Shown: positions 36,855-45,376 of the stretch, piece by piece
How the letters are laid out: each line of letters begins with the position of its first letter
Numbering within the stretch: the first letter of the stretch is position 1
Source of the DNA: Novosphingobium barchaimii LL02
GTDB taxonomy: Bacteria > Pseudomonadota > Alphaproteobacteria > Sphingomonadales > Sphingomonadaceae
Direction: 5' to 3'
Length of the DNA stretch: 64,000 nucleotides
Assembly: GCF_001046635.1 (NCBI RefSeq)
Contig: NZ_KQ130453.1
Coordinates: 5,001-69,000, forward strand
Made by a program: the position numbers and the translations under genes
Notes under the pieces: generated by a model
What the model saw: the letters and a program-made list of their open reading frames with translations, nothing else
What the model was told of the DNA's origin: nothing
Database searches by the model: none

Positions 36855-37457
36855 TCAGCGTTCCTTGTCATAGGAAGAGACCGGCGCCCTCACGCCGACA
36901 ATTCCGGTAAATTTAGACATGGCGCGCACGCCCACCGCGGCCCGCGCTCCGGTCAGCATCCGGGCGGCAAGCCAGGCGTTGCGCGCGATATTGGCGCCAT
37001 GATCGGTGCCGATCGCGATCGGCACAGTGCGATCCGGATCAGCCAGCGGCCGCACCCATGCGACCGGATGCCCGACCCAGGGAAGACCAAGACGCCCCGA
37101 TCGCAGCGCTGCCTCATCTTGTCGCAACGTTCGGACCTGCCAGCCATAGCGGCCACGCAATGCGAGAAGCTTCGTCCAGAGATCGCCGCAGGGCAGGCAG
37201 CCGGGCGCCGTGCTCATCTCGATGACATAGAGCGATGCCTGGCTGCGCAGCATGGTCTCGAAGTCGGGCGGAAAATCGCGCGTCACCGGCACGCGCGATA
37301 GCCAAAGGCGCATGTCCGCAGCCGTCGACACCGGATGGATGGCGGCCTGCCGCGCGACGTCCCGGTCTGCCGGCTGTGCCAGCACGCTCGCCGACAGCAC
37401 CATCAGTGGCGCCAGCAGCGAGACGCCGCAGGCAAGCGTGGAACTCAGGCGCCTCAT
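36855..37457 (-). CDS. Thioredoxin-fold protein of the transfer operon
   Basis: A 200-residue secreted protein (MRRLSSTLACGVSLLAPLMV signal). The redox motif CLPC sits at residues 87-90 in STAPGCLPCGDLWTKLLALR, followed by GLPWVGHPVAWVRPL with the cis-Pro region. It probably handles disulfides in Cys-rich transfer proteins, as TrbB does in F. Its start overlaps the traF stop (ATGA), so it is coupled to traF. Confidence 0.75.
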   Translation of the reverse strand: MRRLSSTLACGVSLLAPLMVLSASVLAQPADRDVARQAAIHPVSTAADMRLWLSRVPVTRDFPPDFETMLRSQASLYVIEMSTAPGCLPCGDLWTKLLALRGRYGWQVRTLRQDEAALRSGRLGLPWVGHPVAWVRPLADPDRTVPIAIGTDHGANIARNAWLAARMLTGARAAVGVRAMSKFTGIVGVRAPVSSYDKER

Positions 37458-38341
37458 GGCCTGCGCTCCCTGGCATCGATGGGATCGCCGCCGATCACGC
37501 GCGGATCGGTCGAGGAGACCGGGCCATTGGCCAGCGCATCGAAGAAGCCGTCTTCCTCCCCCGCGCCGGTCAGCCATTGCTCGGGCCGGATGTCGCCGCT
37601 CAGCAATCGCACGGCCTGATAGGCCATCTGGGCGAGATTTGGGTAGGTCTCGACCCCCGCCGCAATCACCATGCGCTGGGGACTGCCCCGACGGATGACC
37701 ATGGTGGTCGGTGTCACCTCGACCCCGAAGCGCTGCTTGAGGTCCGGCCTGCGATCGAGGTCCATCAGGCTCACCTGCCAGCCCATGTCATCCTGGAAGC
37801 GCTGGACGATCGGCCACTGCACCTTGCAGTAACCGCAGGATTCGCGGGCAAACATGACGAGCGCGAATTCCCCGGCGTGCGCACGCAGATATTGGCGGCG
37901 TACCTGATCCTTCTGCGCGCCCAGCGCATCGCGGGCCTCGCCGACCATCGGGTTGGCGGCCTTGGCGTTGAGTTCGGGATGGGTGAGCATGGCAAGCTGC
38001 GTGACGCCGGCAAAGGCGCGGGCCTTGCGCCGGGCGAAATCCTGCAGCCGCCAGAAGTCGGCGACCGCTTCGATCGTCAACACAGTGGCGGCGTAATCGC
38101 GCTGCTCCGTAATCAGCTTGGCGATCCGGGGCGGTGACCATTTGGCCAGTTCCACCATCGGCGGGATGACCGGCCTGTGGACCGTTTCGTCCTGCGCTTC
38201 TGCTTCAGCATCGGATCTGGGTGTCTCGTACCACCAATAGCCCCGCGCCGTACGATCGCCCGCGCTCGCAGGCACCGCTTGCGCGCACGCAGGACCCGCG
38301 GGCAGGAGCAAGGCCATGCCCAGGACGAGCATGCGCTTCAC
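37454..38341 (-). CDS. traF: TraF, type-F conjugation assembly protein
   Basis: A 295-residue periplasmic protein with a signal peptide ending near residue 20. Features are GYWWYETP, the helical LAMLTHPELNAKAANPMVGE region and the thioredoxin-like C-terminal domain with FARESCGYCKVQWPIVQRFQ. F TraF lost its CxxC, but here Cys169 and Cys172 keep it, so it may be an active oxidoreductase. It overlaps genes on both sides (ATGA at 37454 and at 38338). Confidence 0.92.
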   Translation of the reverse strand: MKRMLVLGMALLLPAGPACAQAVPASAGDRTARGYWWYETPRSDAEAEAQDETVHRPVIPPMVELAKWSPPRIAKLITEQRDYAATVLTIEAVADFWRLQDFARRKARAFAGVTQLAMLTHPELNAKAANPMVGEARDALGAQKDQVRRQYLRAHAGEFALVMFARESCGYCKVQWPIVQRFQDDMGWQVSLMDLDRRPDLKQRFGVEVTPTTMVIRRGSPQRMVIAAGVETYPNLAQMAYQAVRLLSGDIRPEQWLTGAGEEDGFFDALANGPVSSTDPRVIGGDPIDARERRP

Positions 38342-38934
38342 AGCAGCTTCTCCATGCGGGTAAGGCGCTCGACCGCCACCGGGCCATAATAGCGGCTGTC
38401 ATACCCGTCGGGATGGCGCGAGCCGACGAAGATCATCCCCTCGCGAATGTGCGGGCTGTCCGGCTGCCAGTGAATGAGCGCCTTGCCATTGCGCGTCGCA
38501 GGCTTGCTGACGCCCATCAACCTGCCATTGCAATAGTACCAGCCATTCGCGATCAGCCCGCCAATCCCACGCTTCTCGACCATGCTGATCTGATCGCCGG
38601 GCAGGCAGAGCGCATATTTGGTGATGGCGACAGGTTTCGGGCCGACGATGGGATCGGACAAAGTGAACGATATGAGATCACCGCGATGGATCGGACCAGG
38701 CGATCGATGCACGACCCAGGCGTCGATCGAGGGCGTCATGACCAAGGTGATCTGCGGCATCGCCCACCAGGCGAAGAGACCGATGGGCAGCACGATACCA
38801 TAGGCCTTGAGCAGCTGGGCAGGCCGGGCCGGTTGCCCAAGACCGCTTGCGCCGAGCGCCACCGCTGCCCGAAGGGGCAGGTCCTTGAGCTCGCGCCAGA
38901 GGCGATTACCGGCGCGCCAGGTGAGCAAGAGCAT
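38338..38934 (-). CDS. S26-family signal peptidase (TraF-type, conjugation)
   Basis: A 198-residue membrane peptidase related to RP4 TraF. One membrane helix (YGIVLPIGLFAWWAMPQITL) precedes the catalytic Ser in TPSIDAWVVHR, then HRGDLISFTL, and the Lys in PVAITKYALCLPGDQISMVE. The C-terminal part has SRHPDGYDSRYYGPVAVERL with the S26 SxDSRxxG motif. It should mature the pilin or other secreted transfer proteins. ATG 38934 has GGAGG eight bases upstream, inside trbC. It overlaps trbC by 29 bases. Confidence 0.88.
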   Translation of the reverse strand: MLLLTWRAGNRLWRELKDLPLRAAVALGASGLGQPARPAQLLKAYGIVLPIGLFAWWAMPQITLVMTPSIDAWVVHRSPGPIHRGDLISFTLSDPIVGPKPVAITKYALCLPGDQISMVEKRGIGGLIANGWYYCNGRLMGVSKPATRNGKALIHWQPDSPHIREGMIFVGSRHPDGYDSRYYGPVAVERLTRMEKLL

Positions 38935-39796
38935 CTCGCACCTCCTCCTTGCCGGCAAGGCGGCCATATTCCTCGAGCAATCCTGAAAGGGCAGCGTCGC
39001 CCAGCACGATGTGCGCGGCACGCGGGCTGGCCGCGTCGCGTTCGCAATAGGGCAAGGTGGGATCACCCGGCACCATCGCCAGCGCGGGCACCTGGGTGAC
39101 GCCATGCTGCCGAAAGACCAGGGGATCGACGATGACTTGTACGTCCCGCATCGCGCAGGCGGGGCCTTCGCAGCCCGGATCGCGGCGCAATATGGCGGCC
39201 GACAATTTCGCCATCGGCGCCACTTGCCGCATCCCACCCGGCATGCCGCGGAAGGCCATGACGCCGCCGGCACGTTCGAGCTGCCCGGCATAAGTGCGAA
39301 GCGTCTCGACCGGCATCGAGGAGGACACGAACAGCACCGGAACCCAGCGTTTCGTACCCCCCGTCGATACGACACCGGCCAGCGCCGCCGCTTCTGGCTG
39401 TTCAAGGCCCAGGGCCTGGGCGATACGCCGGCTTGCGGCCTCCCGCTCGACGGCCAATACGTCGCGGGCGGCCGCGACGTCGGCCTCCACCCGTCTCACC
39501 ATGGCGGGATCCTGCTTGCGCCTGTTGATCCCCTCGAAAGCGCGGCGCTGCGTGGCGGCATCCGCTTTGGCTGGCAGAGTGGGCGAGGCTTTCGCGGAAG
39601 CCTTGGCCTTAGCGGCGGCGCGCTTCACCCGCTCCATCGCCGCCTCGCCCTGATCCTGGACGCGTGTGCGGGCATTGCCATCCCGCTGCTGACCGGCCGT
39701 ACCCTGCGGTTCGCTCGCACCGACCAGCAGCGGGACGAGGGCAATGGCTGCCAAGAGGGCCGCGCGGCTAGTTGTTGATCGTTTGCATAGTGGCAT
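38906..39796 (-). CDS. trbC: TrbC, type-F pilus assembly protein
   Basis: Secreted protein of 296 residues. After a signal peptide and a charged coiled-coil region (AMERVKRAAAKAKASAKASP) comes the TrbC_Ftype domain: VPVLFVSSSMPVETLRTYAG, GGVMAFRGMPGGMRQVAPMA, VQVIVDPLVFRQHGVTQVPA. It is needed for pilus assembly with TraW. It overlaps the second traN-type gene by 29 bases and the S26 peptidase gene by 29 bases. Confidence 0.9.
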   Translation of the reverse strand: MPLCKRSTTSRAALLAAIALVPLLVGASEPQGTAGQQRDGNARTRVQDQGEAAMERVKRAAAKAKASAKASPTLPAKADAATQRRAFEGINRRKQDPAMVRRVEADVAAARDVLAVEREAASRRIAQALGLEQPEAAALAGVVSTGGTKRWVPVLFVSSSMPVETLRTYAGQLERAGGVMAFRGMPGGMRQVAPMAKLSAAILRRDPGCEGPACAMRDVQVIVDPLVFRQHGVTQVPALAMVPGDPTLPYCERDAASPRAAHIVLGDAALSGLLEEYGRLAGKEEVRDALAHLARR

Positions 39797-40862
39797 CGAT
39801 CTTGTCCTTCATGTCGATCTGGATTTCGGATTGGGCGCGCGCCTCGATGTCCGCATAATATTCCGACAGGTCCATCCGCGAGAAATCGAGCGCCTGGAAT
39901 TCTTCGGGCGTGAAGCCCCGGCAATAGGGCTCCTTTGCTGTGCCCCAGCCGATCGCGCTGAAGGTCTTCAATTGCGGCCGGCCCTGTTCCTGGATGATCC
40001 GGCCCAGCTTGGTGTTGAAGCAGCAATGGCCGCGAGCCTTCTGCACGCAGATGCCAAGGATGCTCGATGCGCAGTAACTGCCGATCTCATGGCACATGCC
40101 CGAGCCGCGCAGCATGCCCACTTCCATGTCCTGCTGGTCGCAGCCCTGGAGCAGCACCTCGATCATGAAATTGACGGCAAGGCTGATCGCGATCGAGGTG
40201 GGATCGATACCGACGATGATCGCATTGGCCCCGGCGCTCGCCGCCTGGCTTGCGGTCGCGCCCGCCTTGAAGGCGGTGTAGGCCGCCTTCATCCCCGTGA
40301 AGACGCTCTTCGCGACGGCAATCTTGGTGCCGATCGACGAGATCGAACCACCCATGCCGTCTTTCACGATCTTGCCCTTGTCCTTGCAGCAATTCGAGAA
40401 GCTGGTCTTGAGCCCTGCCGGGCGGCACCGCGCGGCGCGGCCGGAGAAAATCTCGATCGTGCCAAGACAATTGCCCTCGGCATCGACGCCGCCATCCGCC
40501 TCGACACCCGGGTCGTCGACGACCGGATCATCGACGACTGGGTTCATGCTGGTGTCGATGCAGGCATTGGCCGAACAGGTCGGCGCGCCGCCGCTGGCCG
40601 GCACGGCGCACGCATATTGATCGCCGAGCGGGCAGCGCATCGCTCCGGCCGGATCCGCCTCGCAGCGCGTTTCGCCGATCGGGCACATCCATCCGCCCGG
40701 ACCGGTCAAATGGCAGCTGGCGGTCTCGCCGTCATCGGCCGCATCGCCGTTGCCGTTCAGATCGACCGCGCACAGCTGCTGCGCCACGGCGGTTGCGGGC
40801 AGTAGCGACAGGCTCGCCCCGACAAACAGAAGCGTCGAAAGGAGAGCGCGTATCAGTGTCAT
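39768..40862 (-). CDS. TraN-like protein carrying the conserved TraN C-terminus
   Basis: Secreted 364-residue protein (signal peptide to about residue 27) rich in Cys. Its last 100 residues match the C-terminus of F TraN: CCFNTKLGRIIQEQGRPQLK, WGTAKEPYCRGFTPEEFQAL and DFSRMDLSEYYADIEARA. It starts in the ATGA overlap of the larger traN gene. The usual single TraN thus appears split into two separately exported proteins. An acidic stretch with VVDDPVVDDPG may bind calcium. ATG 40862 fits the signal peptide. Confidence 0.82.
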   Translation of the reverse strand: MTLIRALLSTLLFVGASLSLLPATAVAQQLCAVDLNGNGDAADDGETASCHLTGPGGWMCPIGETRCEADPAGAMRCPLGDQYACAVPASGGAPTCSANACIDTSMNPVVDDPVVDDPGVEADGGVDAEGNCLGTIEIFSGRAARCRPAGLKTSFSNCCKDKGKIVKDGMGGSISSIGTKIAVAKSVFTGMKAAYTAFKAGATASQAASAGANAIIVGIDPTSIAISLAVNFMIEVLLQGCDQQDMEVGMLRGSGMCHEIGSYCASSILGICVQKARGHCCFNTKLGRIIQEQGRPQLKTFSAIGWGTAKEPYCRGFTPEEFQALDFSRMDLSEYYADIEARAQSEIQIDMKDKIDATMQTINN

Positions 40863-42790
40863 CGCACGGCACCCGTGCAGATCATATCCGCGCCGCCCAG
40901 ACGCACGGTCTGCATCATCACCACCGCTTCGGGGAAATCATCGATGCAGCCGCAGCCCTGCACCAGCTCCTCGCCCTCGCCTGCGGGGCAGACATTGCTG
41001 TCCTGGCAGGCGTGATAGAAAAAGTCCCAGCCCGTTGGATTGGTCTGCTTCGAACCTGTCACGCCGTCAGGAGCCGCGGCGCTATTGGCCTGCGCCTTGC
41101 GCGTCTTGCAGATGGCCTCGCAGGCATTGACGCTGCCACGATCAGGCAGCGCGAAGGTGCGGGTCGTGAGGCTATGGCCGCCATCGGCCGTCCGCACCCG
41201 GTCGGCCAGCAGCGTCTCTGTCGAATGGTCGATGATATAGGCGCCGCGCGACAGATCGGGCTGGGGAACCGCGCCCTGATCGACCGTGCAGGCATACCCC
41301 CGCCGACGTTCGAAGAAATCGCGGGCGACCTGCATCGTGCAGGCGCCGGTGCCCATCAGCCGGGTCTGAGGCAGGGGGCTCAGCCCGGTCTTGACGCCAT
41401 TGCGGAAGGTGGTGACGCCGTCGACATCTTCATCGCCGAGCCGGCACATCGCATTCGACGCATAGCCTGAGCAGGTGTCGACAAGCTGCTCGGACGTCTT
41501 GCAGCCCGCGTCCATCTGCGCCTCGATCGAGGCATAGGCCTCGCCGCCATCGGCAACCGCCACGCGCAGCCAGATGTCATGATCGCCTTGTGTCAGCCGC
41601 CCCGTAATGTCCAGATTGGGATAGGCATGGAAGGTGGCCTTCTTCTCGCATTTACCCGGCGGCAAGCCCATGCCGGTCCAGGCCTGCGGCCCTGACCCCA
41701 CCAGTTCGCCATCGATCCGGATCTGCGCCCAGTCGTCGGCCCCGAAGCGGGTCAACAGAACCTTCTGCAGCCTGTCCGGCTCCTTGACGCGCAGCGTCAT
41801 GTGGAAGTCGAAGATGCTGCAGGCCCCGCCGGTAAGGCTGTCATCGGCCGGCGAACCCATGAGAAAGGTGCGGCGACCGGGGACCAGGTCATTGGTGGCA
41901 TAGCCGCCAGAGATCCGATCGATGATCTTTTCCGGCGTTAGCTCCTCGAGCGCGATCTGGCGGGTCACGGTGCAGGTGCGAGCGATCTCGGATTTGCCGG
42001 TTCCTGTGGACGAAGCCGACAGCGCCCGGAACACGCTGCTCGTCTGCGCGGCTTTGAAGGCATCGCCGGCGATGGCGCCCGGGTTGGCCTTGTAGGCGAC
42101 CGCACCGGCCTGTGGCTGCGCGGCGCAGGAGGTGGTCTGTGCGCCGGTATAGCGAATAACCGGTCCCTCGATCGAGGCCTGGGCGATGCCGATCCGCGGA
42201 TCGCTCGTGGTAAGGGCGCCCACCACGCCGCCACCCAGGTCCTTGAGCACGGAGGCCATATTGCTCCAGACAAGATTGCTGCCGCAGCTGTTGTTGACGC
42301 AGTAACAGCCGGCAAGATCGGTCAGTTCAACCTCGGTGAGCTTGAGCGATCCCGACGCGGCGGTATCCCAGCGGAAGAAGCGGCAGGCGTTCCAGCTGCC
42401 GGGCGCACAGGAAATGAGCCCGTTCGCGCAGATTCCTGATACCGGAACCGGGACTGTCATCGCTTCATCGAAACTGCCGTCGAGATCGCGGTCCCGCGAA
42501 ATGCTGAGCGTTCCGATGTCTCCGGTTGCACTGGGCTGCGCGAGCAGTTCGAGCAATGTCGCGCTCTTCTGGCAGGCGAGGTTGGGCGTAAAGGTCTTCG
42601 AGGCATCGACCGTGGTGATCGACTCTCCGGCCAAGCCCGGAGTGACATAATGCTCAAGGATCGCGTCGCTGTCGGCGCTCTTCGCCCGGGCGGCCTGCGC
42701 CGCGGCGCGGGCGCGATCCTCCGCCGTCTGGGCATGTGACGCCATCGGCAGGCTGAGTGCCGCCATGAGGAGCAGGGCGCGCTGTCTCAT
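40859..42790 (-). CDS. traN: TraN, mating-pair stabilisation protein (large part)
   Basis: Secreted outer-membrane protein of 643 residues with many Cys residues. The signal peptide is MRQRALLLMAALSLPMASHA. TraN-type segments are SWNACRFFRWDTAASGSLKL, LAGCYCVNNSCGSNLVW with SNMASVLKDLGGGVVGAL, a middle domain with adhesin-like beta content, and EAICKTRKAQ near the end. In F it contacts recipient LPS or OmpA and stabilises mating pairs. Start ATG 42790 overlaps the upstream small gene (ATGA). Confidence 0.88.
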   Translation of the reverse strand: MRQRALLLMAALSLPMASHAQTAEDRARAAAQAARAKSADSDAILEHYVTPGLAGESITTVDASKTFTPNLACQKSATLLELLAQPSATGDIGTLSISRDRDLDGSFDEAMTVPVPVSGICANGLISCAPGSWNACRFFRWDTAASGSLKLTEVELTDLAGCYCVNNSCGSNLVWSNMASVLKDLGGGVVGALTTSDPRIGIAQASIEGPVIRYTGAQTTSCAAQPQAGAVAYKANPGAIAGDAFKAAQTSSVFRALSASSTGTGKSEIARTCTVTRQIALEELTPEKIIDRISGGYATNDLVPGRRTFLMGSPADDSLTGGACSIFDFHMTLRVKEPDRLQKVLLTRFGADDWAQIRIDGELVGSGPQAWTGMGLPPGKCEKKATFHAYPNLDITGRLTQGDHDIWLRVAVADGGEAYASIEAQMDAGCKTSEQLVDTCSGYASNAMCRLGDEDVDGVTTFRNGVKTGLSPLPQTRLMGTGACTMQVARDFFERRRGYACTVDQGAVPQPDLSRGAYIIDHSTETLLADRVRTADGGHSLTTRTFALPDRGSVNACEAICKTRKAQANSAAAPDGVTGSKQTNPTGWDFFYHACQDSNVCPAGEGEELVQGCGCIDDFPEAVVMMQTVRLGGADMICTGAVR

Positions 42791-43113
42791 GGCCGGATCT
42801 CGCTCGGTATGATCCACCGGGATCCGTCCCGCAGCCGGAACAGGAGCGTGGATGGAACTGTGCCTGGCAGTTCTGCCCGAAACACTGGCTGTCCTTCAAA
42901 AACGGTCAGCGTGGCCACGACGACATGCGGCGAGGAGGGGGGTACCGCACCGTCGTTGGGGGTAGTGGCCACGCCGACCGTCCGGCCGGCGCCGCAGGGG
43001 CTATGCGGCGCCGGTCTAGCCGCGCAAGAGATGCCTGGCTCCTTGGGGTGACGGACAGGCGATCGGCTGATCCCAGGCGTACCGGCGCGGGCTTGGCGAG
43101 ACGGACTGCTCAT
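42787..43113 (-). CDS. Small hypothetical protein coupled between traU and traN
   Basis: A 108-residue product whose start overlaps the traU stop and whose stop overlaps the traN start (ATGA on both sides), so the gene is kept for translation in this operon. The N-terminal half is Pro/Arg-rich and disordered; the C-terminal half reads VVVATLTVFEGQPVFRAELP then GTVPSTLLFRLRDGSRWIIP, which looks like beta-strands. No signal peptide is clear and no family is recognised. Confidence 0.6.
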   Translation of the reverse strand: MSSPSRQARAGTPGISRSPVRHPKEPGISCAARPAPHSPCGAGRTVGVATTPNDGAVPPSSPHVVVATLTVFEGQPVFRAELPGTVPSTLLFRLRDGSRWIIPSEIRP

Positions 43114-44123
43114 GGTGCCCCGACCCCGGCGCAGCAGATCGTCTTCTCGAAGAGCATGAACTGGGCGTTGTCCTTGCCCGGCGCATGCTTGGCCGATGTC
43201 CAGAGCGCGCCTGGCCGGCCGACATTTACGCATTGGCCGCCCTTGACCGGTTCCATCAGCTGGAACTTGTAGCGGCTCTTGGTCCAGACCGGCTGGGGAA
43301 TGAACGAGCAGCCGTCCGCCGAACTGAGGGTGAGCGCCCCCAAGCGCCCCATCATGAAGACGCCGCGCGCGGCGAGCCCCGCCCAGGCCTCGACGCTGTC
43401 CCCAAAATGGATATCGCCCGCCACCGGATAGGTCGCGCCCCAGGAGCCCATGCGCCAGAAGAGCGGATCGACGACCTTGCCGGCGGCCGCGGCTGCGCTG
43501 TCGGCCATGCAGGCAAGGCCCGCTGCCGGATTGCCGAACAGGATCGCCTCGGGCTGGATGATCGCGCCCAGCGTCGCCGATTGCCAAGTCGGCAGCACTT
43601 CGGTGATCAGCGCCACATCGAAGCCATTATCCTCGATGCACGGCAGGTCGGTGAACATGTCCAGCATCTTCCAGACCGGCGCGATATAATAATGCATCTG
43701 CGCGAACATCTTTCGGCTGTTCGTGCCGTCCGAGATGCTGGTCTGGCTGCCCTGGAGCCTGCCGCCGGTCGGCATGATGTCGGCACCGAGCGCCATCATG
43801 CAGCCCGGTTCGGTCACCACATCGACCATGCGACCCGGCGACCAGAAGCTGACCTTGACGCCGAACCAGAAGGTCACGCCCTTGCGGCAGGCGCACAGCG
43901 GCTTGGAGGCGGACTGGGCATCGAGCGCCTTGCCCAGCGGATCGCTCGGACCCACCTTTACGCCGCCGATGGAGACGGGGAAAATGCAGTTCCAGCGCAC
44001 TTTGGTAATTGGATTGAACACGGTGCCTGCCTCGCATTTGGAGGCATGGGCCGGAGCCGCGACCGCCAGGGCGGCAAAGCCGCAACCCAGCGCGAGCAGT
44101 CTGCGAAGCGACATTATTTTCAT
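43110..44123 (-). CDS. traU: TraU, pilus assembly and DNA transfer protein
   Basis: Periplasmic F-type protein of 337 residues with signal peptide (to about residue 27) and many conserved Cys. Family segments are FPVSIGGVKVGPSDPLGKAL, PLCACRKGVTFWFGVKVSFW, LGADIMPTGGRLQGSQ, MHYYIAPVWKMLDMFTDLPC and GDIHFGDSVEAWAGLAARG. TraU is needed for efficient DNA transfer and works with TraW and TrbC. It overlaps traW and the next small gene by ATGA. Confidence 0.95.
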   Translation of the reverse strand: MKIMSLRRLLALGCGFAALAVAAPAHASKCEAGTVFNPITKVRWNCIFPVSIGGVKVGPSDPLGKALDAQSASKPLCACRKGVTFWFGVKVSFWSPGRMVDVVTEPGCMMALGADIMPTGGRLQGSQTSISDGTNSRKMFAQMHYYIAPVWKMLDMFTDLPCIEDNGFDVALITEVLPTWQSATLGAIIQPEAILFGNPAAGLACMADSAAAAAGKVVDPLFWRMGSWGATYPVAGDIHFGDSVEAWAGLAARGVFMMGRLGALTLSSADGCSFIPQPVWTKSRYKFQLMEPVKGGQCVNVGRPGALWTSAKHAPGKDNAQFMLFEKTICCAGVGAP

Positions 44124-44776
44124 CGCGTTGCCCTCCGGTCAGTCTTGCTTCTGTCGACCTCGGTGAGCATCAGCTTCTGCCCGGTCTGAGCGACGATCAC
44201 CGGCGCAACCGTCAGGCCGAGCCGCACCTTGACGCGCTCTTCGAGCAGGAACAGCGCGCGCCCATGACGCTCGCCGAGCGTGATCGCGTCGGGATCGCCG
44301 GGACTGCCGGCCGCCAGCAGGATGAAATCGGCCGGCCTCGCGGTGCGCAGCGCCCAGGCGAGATCGCGCGGATGGACCACGATGAGCCGCTGCGGAAGCG
44401 ACACATAGGCCAGCGGATTGAAGCTGTAGCCCCTGGCGTAGAGCAGCTTGCCGTCCGGCAGCCGGATGTCAGAATCAAGGGTATAGAAGGGCACGACCGT
44501 CCGGGCCCTGTCGGCCTGGGCGATCCCGAGTGTCGCCGCCTTCATCGCCGACCAGTTCGCGCGCGGCCCGAAGGCACTCTTCATGTCGGGGACGTGCGCG
44601 GCCCGGCCCTCGATTTCGCTGAGGGCGTCGGGCTCGGCGATGGGCCAGGTACGCCCGATCTTGCTGGTTGCCGCCATGCCCGACGAAGATGTCAGGACAC
44701 CCATCGTCGCGATAGCGGCGAGCGCGGGTAGGACAGGACAGCGATCCAAGCGCCGATACAGCGAACTAGCGACCAT
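44120..44776 (-). CDS. traW: TraW, pilus assembly protein
   Basis: Secreted 218-residue protein. After the signal peptide come KIGRTWPIAEPDALSEIEGR, PFYTLDSDIRLPDGKLLYAR and GYSFNPLAYVSLPQRLIVVH, the TraW core, and RLGLTVAPVIVAQTGQKLML near the end. ATG 44776 is chosen because GGAG lies eight bases upstream within the preceding gene. It interacts with TrbC and TraU in F. Confidence 0.93.
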   Translation of the reverse strand: MVASSLYRRLDRCPVLPALAAIATMGVLTSSSGMAATSKIGRTWPIAEPDALSEIEGRAAHVPDMKSAFGPRANWSAMKAATLGIAQADRARTVVPFYTLDSDIRLPDGKLLYARGYSFNPLAYVSLPQRLIVVHPRDLAWALRTARPADFILLAAGSPGDPDAITLGERHGRALFLLEERVKVRLGLTVAPVIVAQTGQKLMLTEVDRSKTDRRATR

Positions 44777-45002
44777 GGCGCCGTCTCCAATAGGGCTGAG
44801 CATGCTCGCGATCCTCGCCGATCGCGGCGCTCAGGAGCGCTGCCATCGCGATGATCGCCGTGACCGCCACCAGAACGCGGAACAGGTCCGGCACGGCCGG
44901 GAGCTGCCAGGCGATGAAGGATTGCACCAGCAACAGACCCTGGCTGCCGACTATGAGGCGGATCGGTCCTGGCGCCGGCGTGGAGGAGAAGATGCCGTTC
45001 AT
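44766..45002 (-). CDS. Small membrane protein of the transfer operon, 78 residues (third of three)
   Basis: It starts at ATG 45002 inside the stop of the previous gene (ATGA). It has one or two hydrophobic helices (IRLIVGSQGLLLVQSFIAWQ and LFRVLVAVTAIIAMAALLSA) and a basic tail (YWRRRHGR). Family unknown. It overlaps traW by 11 bases. In F this place between traC and traW holds trbI and other small genes, but no TrbI motif is visible. Confidence 0.65.
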   Translation of the reverse strand: MNGIFSSTPAPGPIRLIVGSQGLLLVQSFIAWQLPAVPDLFRVLVAVTAIIAMAALLSAAIGEDREHAQPYWRRRHGR

Positions 45003-45376
45003 GCCCGCCTCCATCGCCGTGTGAGGTCGCGAAGCTGTCGGGCCAAGACGTCCCAGGGCATAAGGATGACGGCGGTCGACGCAGCCCCCATTGCGGCGCT
45101 GAGGCCAATAATGACGGCGCCCGGAAGCGGGGCGTGCAGATTCCATGCCGCCGTGAAAGCGCTCAGCGACGACAGGGCCATGCTGCCCGTCACGAGCAGG
45201 ACATAGCTGATCCTGGCAAAGCGACGTTCCGCCTTGATCACCGTGACGATCGCGTGGGCAACCGCCTCGATGCCCAGGACCTCATTGTTCACGCTTCGCG
45301 CATAAGCGAGAAGCACATCAAGGTCGGCGCCGATGTCCGTGACCGGGCCGATATCCCTGCCATGACGCGGGTTCAT
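44999..45376 (-). CDS. Small membrane protein of the transfer operon, 125 residues (second of three)
   Basis: It starts at ATG 45376 in an ATGA overlap. The soluble N-terminus has ADLDVLLAYARSVNNEVLGI, then two helices (ISYVLLVTGSMALSSLSAFT and LPGAVIIGLSAAMGAASTAV) and a basic C-terminus. No family is recognised. Coupling on both sides implies it belongs to the secretion machine. Confidence 0.65.
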   Translation of the reverse strand: MNPRHGRDIGPVTDIGADLDVLLAYARSVNNEVLGIEAVAHAIVTVIKAERRFARISYVLLVTGSMALSSLSAFTAAWNLHAPLPGAVIIGLSAAMGAASTAVILMPWDVLARQLRDLTRRWRRA

